Positions 45,731 to 53,815 of a stretch of 64,000 nt of DNA are shown piece after piece. Each line of letters begins with the position of its first letter. The first letter of the stretch is position 1. This DNA comes from Collinsella aerofaciens (GTDB lineage: Bacteria > Actinomycetota > Coriobacteriia > Coriobacteriales > Coriobacteriaceae), in the NCBI RefSeq assembly GCF_015555045.1, contig NZ_JADNJQ010000006.1:1-64000 (forward strand), written 5' to 3'. The notes beneath the pieces were generated by a model, which worked only from the letters and a program-made list of their open reading frames with translations, made no database searches and was not told the origin of the DNA. The position numbers were made by a program, and so were the translations under genes.

Positions 45731-46907
45731 ACGTCGCCCCCAATACCCCGATAACTGCATCGGCGCCCGACGTGCGGAAAAGCTCGCGGCGCTCGGCGTC
45801 GAACACGACCGCGGCGATGTCGCATGCGCCCGCCGCGCGGCGGCGCAACCTGTCCTCGATTGCCGCAGCGAGCGAGGCGCACGCAGCGTCCCCCACGCCG
45901 GCGGCCTCGATTACCTCGAGTGCCGCCGTGGTCGTGACGGACGTCATGATCTCGCGCACGGTCTTCGCGCCCGCGCCGGCCATGGCCGCGTGGGCGGCCA
46001 GAATCTCCGCGCGGCAGTCGGCGGTACGCGAATGGGTGTCCATGATACCGCCCGCGACCTTCACCAACTTGCCGATGTGTCCCACAAGAAGGACATTGGT
46101 AAATCCCTCGCGAATGCAGCAATCAATCGCATCGCCCACGAAGTTGGAGATGAAGACCACCGGCGCACCGTTTAGGTGGAAATGCCCTGAGATGAACTGC
46201 GCGCCGTAGTTGCCGGGCGTGAGCACGACTCCGCACCGCCCCATAGCCGCATGCTGCCGGATCTCGAGCTCGATACTGTCGCGCAAGGCAGCGAGGCTGC
46301 GCGGCTCGACGATGCCCGTCGTGCCCAGGATGGAGATGCCGTCCTTTATCCCCAGGTGCGGGTTGAAGGTCTTTTCGGCAAGGGCAACACCCTCGGGTAC
46401 CGAAATTGTCACAGCAATATCTCCAGAAAAGCCGTGCGCGGCGCACACCTCGCGCACCGCCGAAGTGATCATCGCGCGCGGCGTCGCGTTGATGGCGGCC
46501 GCCCCCACCGGCTGCTCGAGCCCGGGCAACGTCACGCGCCCCACGCCCACGCCGCCGTCGACGGAAACTTCCGATTCGTGCGCGGGTACGTCCTTGCTGC
46601 CCGCGGCGCCCGTGCCCGACCCCGCATGTTCCACGCGCGCGTACACGAGCACGCCGTCGGTCACATCGGCATCGTCGCCTGCGTCCTTTCGCACGGCACA
46701 CTGGGCGCACCCCTCGCCGATGCATGCGTCGACCACGTTCGCCTCGACGGGCAGCCCGCCGGGGGTGACGATCGACACGAGGCCGACGGGCTTTCGTGAC
46801 AAGAGCATCTCGCAGGCCGCCTTCGCCGCGAGCGCGGCGCAGCTCCCCGTGGTGTAGCCGCAGCGCAGGCGGGTCGTCCCGGTATATATGTAGTGCTCGA
46901 AGGCCAC
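45723..46907 (-). CDS. cbiD: Cobalt-precorrin-5B C1-methyltransferase
   Basis: A 394-residue CbiD, methylating C1 in the anaerobic route. The family N terminus RCGYTTGSCAALAAKAA is present, then VSIVTPGGLP, LGIKDGISILGTTGIVEP and NFVGDAIDCCIREGF. GTG 46907 starts one base after the cbiF stop. Confidence 0.94.
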   Translation of the reverse strand: MAFEHYIYTGTTRLRCGYTTGSCAALAAKAACEMLLSRKPVGLVSIVTPGGLPVEANVVDACIGEGCAQCAVRKDAGDDADVTDGVLVYARVEHAGSGTGAAGSKDVPAHESEVSVDGGVGVGRVTLPGLEQPVGAAAINATPRAMITSAVREVCAAHGFSGDIAVTISVPEGVALAEKTFNPHLGIKDGISILGTTGIVEPRSLAALRDSIELEIRQHAAMGRCGVVLTPGNYGAQFISGHFHLNGAPVVFISNFVGDAIDCCIREGFTNVLLVGHIGKLVKVAGGIMDTHSRTADCRAEILAAHAAMAGAGAKTVREIMTSVTTTAALEVIEAAGVGDAACASLAAAIEDRLRRRAAGACDIAAVVFDAERRELFRTSGADAVIGVLGATYE

Positions 46908-46908
46908 G

Positions 46909-47700
46909 CTAGCTGCTCGCCTTCCGATACCCCGTGGAAAACGAAGGGTCGTAAAGCTTGCTGCGCTCGTACGACTCCGCTTGCGCGCCGTTGTGTGCAA
47001 GCCTGCCGCGAGCTCCGAGCACGCGGCCCACCACCACGAGCGCCGTGCGGTCGATGCCCTCTCGCGCGCCCGCATCGGCGAGCGTGCCCACTGTGCATCG
47101 CACCACGCGCTCCTCAGGCCAGGTCGCCTTGTACACGAGCGCCGCCGGCTCATCGGAGCTGCGGCCCGCGGCCAAAAGCTCGGCGGAAAGCTCGGCGAGC
47201 ATACCCGAGCTCAGGAAGATGACCATAGTCGAGCCGCTTTCCGCCATGGTGCGCATGCCCTCGCCCGCGGGCATGGGGGTGCGCCCGGAAAGCCGCGTGA
47301 TCACGACCGACTGGCTGATTCCCGGCAGCGTATATTCCTGGCGAAGCGCCGCCGCGGCACCGCAAAAGCTCGACACGCCGGGCACCACCTCGTAGTCCAC
47401 GCCGCGCGCGTCGAGCGCGTCCATCTGCTCCTGGATGGCGCCGTACAGGCACGGGTCGCCCGTGTGCAGGCGCACCACTTCCTCGCCCCGCGCATCTGCC
47501 GCGCACATCACGTCGAGCACTTCCTCCAAGGTCATGTGCGCGCTGTCGTAGACGATGCAGGATTCCTTGCACTCGGCGAGCAGCTCGGGGTTCACAAGGC
47601 TCCCCGCCCAAACGACCACGTCGGCCGCGCGCAAAAGGCGCGCCCCGCGCAGCGTGATAAGGTCGGCGGCGCCCGAGCCAGCGCCAACGATATGAATCAT
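46909..47700 (-). CDS. cbiF: Cobalt-precorrin-4 C11-methyltransferase
   Basis: A 263-residue SAM-dependent methyltransferase and the first gene of the cobalamin operon. Motifs: HIVGAGSGAADLITLRG, VWAGSLVNPELL, RLHTGDPCLYGAIQEQ and VVPGVSSFCGAAAAL, all typical of CbiF/CobM. AGGGAAGG precedes ATG 47700. A ~150-base leader lies upstream on this strand; I see no riboswitch there. Confidence 0.95.
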   Translation of the reverse strand: MIHIVGAGSGAADLITLRGARLLRAADVVVWAGSLVNPELLAECKESCIVYDSAHMTLEEVLDVMCAADARGEEVVRLHTGDPCLYGAIQEQMDALDARGVDYEVVPGVSSFCGAAAALRQEYTLPGISQSVVITRLSGRTPMPAGEGMRTMAESGSTMVIFLSSGMLAELSAELLAAGRSSDEPAALVYKATWPEERVVRCTVGTLADAGAREGIDRTALVVVGRVLGARGRLAHNGAQAESYERSKLYDPSFSTGYRKASS

Positions 47701-47831
47701 CCGAGCCTTCCCTTCCCGTTTCTCATCGCAACCGTTTACGCTGCCATTCGCGCAGCGGCCAAAACACGGCGCCCGCAGCGGCAATCGGCGCAAATACGCA
47801 GGCAGGAGGCGCAATGCCGCCCGCCCTGGCT

Positions 47832-47860
47832 TTGACACGTTCAAAAGTGCCCACTATCAT
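47832..47860 (+). promoter_or_regulatory. Sigma70-type promoter of the riboswitch-cbiK-btu operon
   Basis: TTGACA (47832-47837), 17 bases, TATCAT (47855-47860). Start expected near 47867, just before the riboswitch. The palindrome ACTATCATAGT also gives TATGAT on the minus strand, so the spot may serve the divergent cbi operon too, with a poorer -35. Confidence 0.75.
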
Positions 47861-47899
47861 AGTAAAAGATTCGGCAACGAGCATATGACAATCGGATAA

Positions 47900-48040
47900 A
47901 AGGAAATGACCGGCGCGGCGCCCGCACAGCCCGCGCTGGCTTGCGGAGGGAACCAGGTGGGAATCCTGGGCAAGGGACATTACTGTATAGGACGCACGGG
48001 CGAACCGCCTCGCGCCCCAAGCCAGACTGCTTCGCCTTTT
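47900..48040 (+). ncRNA. Cobalamin (AdoCbl) riboswitch
   Basis: The plus strand shows the conserved core order of this class: GAGGGAACCAGGTGGGAATC, CTGGGCAAGGGACATTACTG and, after a GC-rich arm, the B12 box CAAGCCAGACTGCTTCGCC. Limits are approximate. Downstream are a CACGGC/GCCGTG hairpin (48044-48058) and ACCCCGAGGGGT followed by TTTTCTTT (48076-48097), either of which could be the expression platform. It controls cbiK and the btu genes. Confidence 0.88.
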
Positions 48041-48158
48041 CCTCACGGCATCGCCGTGGCGTTAGCTCCTTGTGAACCCCGAGGGGTGCGCTTTTCTTTC
48101 GCTTGTGCCGACAAGCAACTGTCGCCGGGGGACCGGCAAACCGAGGAAAGGAAAAACC

Positions 48159-49085
48159 ATGTCCGACCAGATGTCACGCCGCGGCTTCATGGGCGCCGCA
48201 GCAACCGGAGCCTTCGCGCTCGCCGGAGTCGCGCTCGCGGGCTGCTCCAGCACCTCCGCGAGTTCCGAGAAATCGAGCGAAAAGGAGAAGGCCGTGAAGC
48301 CGGTCATCCTCGTCACGAGCTTCGGCACGAGCTACAACGACTCGCGCCACATCACCATCGGCGCCATCGAAGACGCTATCCGCGAGAAGTACTGGCAGGA
48401 CTACGACATCCGCCGCGCCTTCACCGCGCAGATCATCATCGACAAGCTGAAGAAGCGCGACGGCATCACGATCGACAACATGACCGAGGCGCTCGACCGC
48501 TGCGTGGAAGACGGCGTGAAGGAAATCGTCGTGCAGCCGACGCATCTCATGGCTGGCCTGGAATACGCCGACGTGAAAGACGAGCTCGACAAGTACGCCG
48601 ACAAGTTCGACAAGATCTCGCTCGGCGACCCGCTGCTCACCTCCGACGACGACTACAAGAAGGTGGCCGCCGCCATTAAGGAGAACATGGCGTCCTTCGA
48701 CGACGGCAAGACGGCGCTGTGCCTCATGGGCCACGGCACCGAAGCCGATTCCAACACCGACTATGCCAAGATGCAGGAAGTGTTCAAGAACGAGGGCTTG
48801 ACGCAGTTCTTCGTCGGCACCGTCGAGGCTGAACCGACCTGCGAGGATGTTATCGCCGCCGCGAGCGCCGCAGGGTACAAGAAGGCCGTGCTCGCGCCGT
48901 TCATGGTGGTCGCGGGCGACCACGCGAACAACGACATGGCAGACGAGACCGACCCCGACAGCTGGGCTGCGAAGTTCGTGGCCGCCGGCTTCGAAGTGAC
49001 GTGCCTGCTCCAGGGTCTGGGACAGAACGCCGCGGTCGACGACATCTACGTCTCACACGTGGACGACGCCATCGCCAAGCTGTAA
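48159..49085 (+). CDS. cbiK: Exported CbiK-like cobaltochelatase, Tat lipoprotein
   Basis: A 308-residue protein. The first ~32 residues form a Tat-style signal with lipobox (MSRRGFMG, then GVALAGC), so it should be folded inside, exported and lipid-anchored at Cys. The remainder is the CbiK sirohydrochlorin cobaltochelatase fold, with VILVTSFGTSYNDSR, the metal-site His in VQPTHLMAGLEY and the second His in LMGHGTEADSN. Secreted CbiK is known in Desulfovibrio, where it may handle metal or heme outside the cytosol. Its place between a B12 riboswitch and an importer favours cobalt or corrinoid handling at the surface. Confidence 0.88.
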   Translation: MSDQMSRRGFMGAAATGAFALAGVALAGCSSTSASSEKSSEKEKAVKPVILVTSFGTSYNDSRHITIGAIEDAIREKYWQDYDIRRAFTAQIIIDKLKKRDGITIDNMTEALDRCVEDGVKEIVVQPTHLMAGLEYADVKDELDKYADKFDKISLGDPLLTSDDDYKKVAAAIKENMASFDDGKTALCLMGHGTEADSNTDYAKMQEVFKNEGLTQFFVGTVEAEPTCEDVIAAASAAGYKKAVLAPFMVVAGDHANNDMADETDPDSWAAKFVAAGFEVTCLLQGLGQNAAVDDIYVSHVDDAIAKL

Positions 49086-49094
49086 ACTCACCGC

Positions 49095-49167
49095 GCACGG
49101 GGGCGCCGGTCGCGTCCCCGTGCAACGGGCATGCGCCTTCCCCGACTGACGGCGCATGCCCGTTGCA
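49095..49167 (+). other. Overlapping tandem hairpins between cbiK and the lipoprotein gene
   Basis: GCACGGGG/CCCCGTGC (49095-49123) shares three bases with a perfect 17-bp stem (49121-49137 and 49151-49167, TGCAACGGGCATGCGCC and complement). No T-run follows, so partial termination or RNA stabilisation is more likely than a full stop. Confidence 0.6.
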
Positions 49168-49230
49168 TTCGCATCCCGTCAGCCCACCGCACGGCGCGGG
49201 CGGTCGAAGCGATTGAAAGGAACCCCCTCC

Positions 49231-49764
49231 ATGTTGAAGAAAACCCTCGCCTTCGCCCTGTCAGCGGCGCTTTTCGCGTTCTCGCTCGCCGGCTGCGGCG
49301 GAAATTCAATCGACAGCGCAAAGGCAAGCGATGCCGATTCCCAGGAAAAGACCGAACAGGCGGCCGATGCGCCCGAGGGCGCAAGCGCTGCCCCCATCAC
49401 CGCCGACAAGGTGGCCGACGGCACCTATCCGATCACCGTAGATTCCAGCTCGAACATGTTCAGGATTGTGGACGCCCAGCTCATCGTGGAAAACGGCTCC
49501 ATGCACTGCGTGATGACGCTTTCCGGCACGGGCTACGGCAAGCTCTTCATGGGCACGGGCGACGAGGCTGCCGCCGCGAGCGAGGCCGACTTCATCCCCT
49601 ATGTGGAAAACGCGGAAGGCAAGTACACCTACGACGTGCCCGTTGAAGCGCTCGACGAGGACACCGCCTGCGCCGCGTGGAGTATTAGAAAAGAGCAGTG
49701 GTATGACCGCACGCTCGTGTTCGAATCCGCCGGCGTCGATCTGCGCGCCGACGCACTGAAGTAA
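49231..49764 (+). CDS. Lipoprotein with extracellular accessory domain
   Basis: A 177-residue lipoprotein: signal peptide with lipobox FSLAGC (Cys23), an Ala/Glu/Asp-rich linker, then a ~115-residue domain with SSNMFRIVDAQLIVENGSM, MTLSGTGYGKLFMG and a C-terminal KEQWYDRTLVFES. From memory, such domains recur in multidomain surface proteins of Firmicutes and Coriobacteriia beside FecCD-type importers, but I know of no assigned ligand. AAAGGAA precedes ATG 49231. Gene order suggests corrinoid or metal capture. Confidence 0.7.
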   Translation: MLKKTLAFALSAALFAFSLAGCGGNSIDSAKASDADSQEKTEQAADAPEGASAAPITADKVADGTYPITVDSSSNMFRIVDAQLIVENGSMHCVMTLSGTGYGKLFMGTGDEAAAASEADFIPYVENAEGKYTYDVPVEALDEDTACAAWSIRKEQWYDRTLVFESAGVDLRADALK

Positions 49765-49768
49765 CGCC

Positions 49769-51340
49769 ATGCGGTCGATTCTTCCCAAGGGGGAAAGCAG
49801 GAAGCGTCGCAGCATCGCGGTGCGCGCGATCGCCTGCGTTCTCGTCGCCCTGCTCGCGCTTCCCTTCGCGGGGTGCAGTGCGAGCCCGAACGCGACCGGT
49901 GGCACGGCAGGCTCTCAGGAATACACTGTGAGCGTCTCGCTCTCCGGCGGGTCAGGGCGCGCAAGCATCGCCTCACCCACCACAATTGTGAAGGATGGCG
50001 ACACCTACACCGCGACCATCACCTGGTCGAGTTCGAACTACGACAAGATGACCGTCGACGGCGTAGACTACGCGCCCGTAAACGACGGCGGCAACTCCAC
50101 GTTCGAGATACCCGTCACGCTCGACGAGGACATCGCCGTGTCGGCCGAGACCGTCGCCATGTCGACGCCGCACACCATCGACTACACGCTCTACTTCGAC
50201 TCATCCACCATGAAGAAGAAAACGGGCGACGATGCAAGCGGCGACTCCCCTGCGGGAACGGCTTCAAGCGCCGCGGCCGACTTCCACAACGCCGATTTGG
50301 GCTGCGGCTGGGAGCCGACGGGGGCGCTTCAGCTTGAATACGCCAAGCACTTCACTGTCGACGAGTACGAAGGCGGCCTGCGGCTTATCTGCATTTCGAA
50401 CGGGGAGCGCTTCCTCGTGGTGCCGCAAAATGCAAAGGTACCTGATGGGTTGAGCTCCGACATCGCGGTCATAAGGCGCCCCGCCGACAAGGTGTACCTC
50501 GTGTCGTCGGCGACGATGTGCCTGGTCGACGCGCTCGATGCGAACGACAATATCCTCATGTCGGGCACGAAGGCCGACGATTGCTCGGTCGGGGGCTTCA
50601 AAAGCGCGCTCGAAAGTGGGGCGATCGCCTACGGCGGCAAGTACAGCGCGCCCGACTACGAGCGAATATCGGCCTCGGGCTGCACGCTCGCCATCGAGAA
50701 CACCATGATCAACCACACGCCCGATGTGAAGGAAAAGCTGCAGAAGCTCGGGCTCGTCGTGCTCACCGAACAGTCGTCGAGCGAGCCCGAAGCACTCGGG
50801 CGCGTCGAGTGGATTAAGCTTTTCGGCGTCCTGTTCGACAAGGAAGACGAGGCCGCGCACCTGTTCAACGAGCAGAAGGCCCGCGTCGAGCAAACGTCGA
50901 GGCTCGCGTCGTCAGGTAAAACCGTGGCGTATTTCTACATTAACTCGAACGGGGCCGCCGTCACGCGGCGGGCGGGCGACTACGTGGCGCAGATGATCGA
51001 GCTTGCAGGCGGCAGCTACGCGCTCGATGACGCGCAGACGGCGTCGACGTCAGGTTCGTCAGTAACGCTCGAAATGGAGCGCTTCTACGCGACGGCGAAG
51101 GATGCCGACATCATCGTCTACAACGGCACCATCGACGAATCGGTTGCCACCTTGAAAGACTTCGTAGGCAAAAACGCGCTATTGTCGCAGTTCAAAGCTG
51201 TAAAGAACGGCAACGTCTGGGTCACAAGCGCCGACATGTACCAGCAGATGACTTCTACCGCCGACATTATCGACGAGCTGCACGGGGCGTTCACCGGCGA
51301 TGACGCGAGCGACTTCCATTATCTGAGGAAGCTTGGCTAG
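49769..51340 (+). CDS. btuF: Substrate-binding lipoprotein of a BtuF/FecB-type importer with extra N-terminal domain
   Basis: A 523-residue lipoprotein (lipobox LPFAGC). Residues ~45-135 form an additional beta-rich domain (ASIASPTTIVKDGDTYTAT, TITWSSSNYDKMTVDG, FEIPVTLDED). After a linker the class III binding-protein fold follows, with SSDIAVIRRPADKVYLVSS, TIENTMINHTPDV-like and DIIVYNGTIDES segments. Corrinoid specificity is inferred from the riboswitch. The start is four bases after the previous stop, with no good ribosome site, so it is probably coupled. Confidence 0.82.
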   Translation: MRSILPKGESRKRRSIAVRAIACVLVALLALPFAGCSASPNATGGTAGSQEYTVSVSLSGGSGRASIASPTTIVKDGDTYTATITWSSSNYDKMTVDGVDYAPVNDGGNSTFEIPVTLDEDIAVSAETVAMSTPHTIDYTLYFDSSTMKKKTGDDASGDSPAGTASSAAADFHNADLGCGWEPTGALQLEYAKHFTVDEYEGGLRLICISNGERFLVVPQNAKVPDGLSSDIAVIRRPADKVYLVSSATMCLVDALDANDNILMSGTKADDCSVGGFKSALESGAIAYGGKYSAPDYERISASGCTLAIENTMINHTPDVKEKLQKLGLVVLTEQSSSEPEALGRVEWIKLFGVLFDKEDEAAHLFNEQKARVEQTSRLASSGKTVAYFYINSNGAAVTRRAGDYVAQMIELAGGSYALDDAQTASTSGSSVTLEMERFYATAKDADIIVYNGTIDESVATLKDFVGKNALLSQFKAVKNGNVWVTSADMYQQMTSTADIIDELHGAFTGDDASDFHYLRKLG

Positions 51341-51344
51341 CGTC

Positions 51345-52385
51345 ATGAGAAGCCGGCTTTCCATGACATACGACGAATCGGGGCGCGCCGCGCGGTGTCG
51401 CGTCGTGACGGCGCTGCTCGCTGTTGTCCTCATCGTGCTCGTCGGGGCCAACCTGTGCATCGGGAGCGTGCTCGTGCCCGCAGACCACATCCCCGGCATC
51501 CTTTCGGGCGGCGCGGCCAATTCCATGGAAAGCCAAGTCATCTGGGAGATTCGCCTGCCGCGCGTGCTTTCAGCCGTGCTTCTCGGCGGGGCACTTTCGC
51601 TCTCCGGGTTCCTGCTGCAGACGTTTTTCAACAACCCCATCGCCGACCCGTTCATCTTGGGCGTCTCCTCGGGCGCAAAGTTCGTCGTCGCGCTTACGAT
51701 GATCGTGCTTCTGGGCGCGAACCAGGCCATGTCCTCGCCGGCCATGGTGGCCGCAGCGTTTCTGGGATCGCTTATCACCATCGGCTTCGTGCTCCTCATC
51801 GCACGGCGCATAAGTTCCATGGCCATGCTTATCGTGGCGGGCGTCATGGTGGGATACATCTGCTCGGCGGCGACGAACTTCCTCATCGCCTTCGCCGACG
51901 ACCAGTCCATCGTGAACCTGCACAACTGGTCTTTGGGTAGCTTCTCGGGTTCGGGCTGGGACGACGTCGCGGTCATCACGGTCGTGGTGATCACCGTGAG
52001 CGCATGCGTATTCGCGATATCGAAGCCCCTTTCCGCCTTCCAGCTGGGAGAAGCCTACGCGAAAAGCGTCGGCGTGAACGTCGCACGCTTCCGCGTGGTG
52101 CTCGTCCTTCTAGCGAGCATGCTCTCCGCCTGCGTGACCGCGTTCGCTGGTCCGGTGTCGTTCGTAGGCATCGCGGTTCCGCATCTCGTTAAGTCGGCGC
52201 TGAAGTCGTCGAAGCCCATCCGAGTGATTCCTGCGTGCTTCTTGGGAGGCGCCATCTTCTGCGCGGGCTGCGATTTGATCGCGCGCACGCTGTTTTCCCC
52301 CGTCGAGCTTTCCATCAGCGCCGTCACCGCCATCTTCGGCGCGCCGGTGGTTATCGCACTCATGTTGAAGAAGCGGGTGAGGTAG
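51345..52385 (+). CDS. btuC: FecCD/BtuC-type ABC permease
   Basis: A 346-residue permease with about ten helices. FecCD-family landmarks: IRLPRVLSAVLLGGALSLSG, NNPIADPFILGVSSGA, WSLGSFSGSGWDD and FAGPVSFVGIAVPHLVK. ATG 51345 is used; TTG 51333 overlaps the btuF stop and stands too close to the ribosome site. The btuD gene follows immediately. Confidence 0.92.
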   Translation: MRSRLSMTYDESGRAARCRVVTALLAVVLIVLVGANLCIGSVLVPADHIPGILSGGAANSMESQVIWEIRLPRVLSAVLLGGALSLSGFLLQTFFNNPIADPFILGVSSGAKFVVALTMIVLLGANQAMSSPAMVAAAFLGSLITIGFVLLIARRISSMAMLIVAGVMVGYICSAATNFLIAFADDQSIVNLHNWSLGSFSGSGWDDVAVITVVVITVSACVFAISKPLSAFQLGEAYAKSVGVNVARFRVVLVLLASMLSACVTAFAGPVSFVGIAVPHLVKSALKSSKPIRVIPACFLGGAIFCAGCDLIARTLFSPVELSISAVTAIFGAPVVIALMLKKRVR

Positions 52386-53720
52386 ATGGGGAAATTCGTG
52401 CCGCAGCCCAAAACGCTCGGAGGGGACATTCCATGCTTAAACAGTCCTAAGCTCGCACGAAAGCGCCAGAAGGCACTTTCGACTCGCGCGGAACTGCGCG
52501 CGAAACGCCTCCTCCGAGCGGAGTCGAACCTCGAAACCCCGGTCGCAACGAAGGCTGACGGAGCGCCGCTTTTCCGCATAAGCGACCTGTCGGCGGGCTA
52601 CGACAAGAAGGTCGTAGTCGAAGGCGTCGAGCTAGAGGTTCGCGCGGGCGACGTCGTGGCGCTCATCGGGCCGAACGGCTCGGGCAAGTCGACCATCTTG
52701 AAAACCATCACACGCCATCTGGCACCGCTTGCCGGCGCGGTCGAGCTCGACGGGCGGGAGATTTCCCGATGGAAGACGGCGGAGTTCGCAAGGAACCTTG
52801 CCGTTATGCTGACAGATCGACCCCGGACCGAGCTCCTCACCTGCCGCGATATCGTAGAGGCGGGAAGGCATCCCTACACCGGGCGAATGGGCACACTCTC
52901 GCCCGACGACCATAGTCGGGTCGACGAGGCCATGAAAACCGCACATGTGGAAGAGTTCGCCGAGCGCGACTTCATGCAGATAAGCGACGGGCAACGCCAG
53001 CGCGTCATGCTCGCACGCGCCATCGCGCAGGATCCGCGTGTGCTCGTGCTCGACGAGCCCACGTCGTATCTCGATATCCGCTACCAGATCGACCTGCTGC
53101 GAATACTTCGCCACCTTGCGAAATCGCGGAATGTTGCTGTCATCATGTCCATCCACGAACTCGAGCTCGCGCAGAAAAGCGCCGACAAGGTGATTTGCGT
53201 GAAGGACGGCCGGGTCTTCCGCGCCGGCGCACCCGAGGACATATTCACGCGCGAGACGATTGGCGAGCTCTACGGCCTTAAACATGGCACCTTCAACGAG
53301 CGCTTCGGCAGCGTGGAAATTGGGCGCCCACACGGCGATGCGCACACGTTCGTCATCGCCGGCGCAGGTACGGGGTCAGCTGTGTTTCGCCAGCTAATCC
53401 GGCAGGGCAAGGCGTTCTACGCGGGCGTTCTGCACGAAGGGGACATCGACTGCGAGCTTGCGCGCGACCTGGCGACGGAATGCGTGGCCGAGCGCGCCTT
53501 CGAGCCGATCGGGGATAAAACCATAGCCCGCGCCAAAGAGCTCCTCGTCCACTGCGCGCGTCTTATCGTGTGCCCCGCCGCCTTCGGCACCATAAACGCC
53601 CGCAACGCAGAGCTCGTCGAGTTCGCACGCTCGCATGGTATCGAGGTCATGCGAGCGTGCGAAGGCGCATCGGAGGATTCCAAAATTGGAGTGGGAAGGA
53701 TAAACTGGACTTTCTTTTAA
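52386..53720 (+). CDS. btuD: BtuD-type ABC ATPase with C-terminal extension
   Basis: A 444-residue protein, far longer than the usual ~260. A polar ~55-residue N terminus precedes the ATPase with Walker A LIGPNGSGKST, a variant signature ISDGQRQRVMLARA (SDGQ instead of SGGQ), Walker B VLVLDEPTSYLDI and switch His in SIHELEL. Residues ~315-444 form a second domain (THTFVIAGAGTGSAVFRQL-like start, LIVCPAAFGTINARNAELV) of unknown role, possibly regulatory. The stop is followed in frame by an IS remnant. Confidence 0.85.
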   Translation: MGKFVPQPKTLGGDIPCLNSPKLARKRQKALSTRAELRAKRLLRAESNLETPVATKADGAPLFRISDLSAGYDKKVVVEGVELEVRAGDVVALIGPNGSGKSTILKTITRHLAPLAGAVELDGREISRWKTAEFARNLAVMLTDRPRTELLTCRDIVEAGRHPYTGRMGTLSPDDHSRVDEAMKTAHVEEFAERDFMQISDGQRQRVMLARAIAQDPRVLVLDEPTSYLDIRYQIDLLRILRHLAKSRNVAVIMSIHELELAQKSADKVICVKDGRVFRAGAPEDIFTRETIGELYGLKHGTFNERFGSVEIGRPHGDAHTFVIAGAGTGSAVFRQLIRQGKAFYAGVLHEGDIDCELARDLATECVAERAFEPIGDKTIARAKELLVHCARLIVCPAAFGTINARNAELVEFARSHGIEVMRACEGASEDSKIGVGRINWTFF

Positions 53721-53813
53721 GGATCCTCAGGCTACAGCTCCTACGCCGGCAAGGTCTCCAAGGCGCCGGAGAACCTCAGGAACAGGAATTTCCACGCCGA
53801 CGAGCCCAACTAG
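53721..53813 (+). pseudogene. Remnant of an IS3-type transposase
   Basis: Directly after the btuD stop the same frame reads GYSSYAGKVSKAPENLRNR followed by NFHADEPN and a stop. IS3/IS150-type OrfB proteins carry YSSYxGE...APNLL...FHADxPNxxWxTDITEF just before the DDE core. Only ~30 codons survive. It marks the right edge of the cobalamin block. Confidence 0.6.
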
Positions 53814-53815
53814 GC

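Noticed and set aside
47701-47870. Second cobalamin riboswitch on the minus strand before cbiF
   Set aside because: A GCCAGGGCGG stretch looks faintly like a B12 box, but the preceding conserved segments are missing and the leader is too short.
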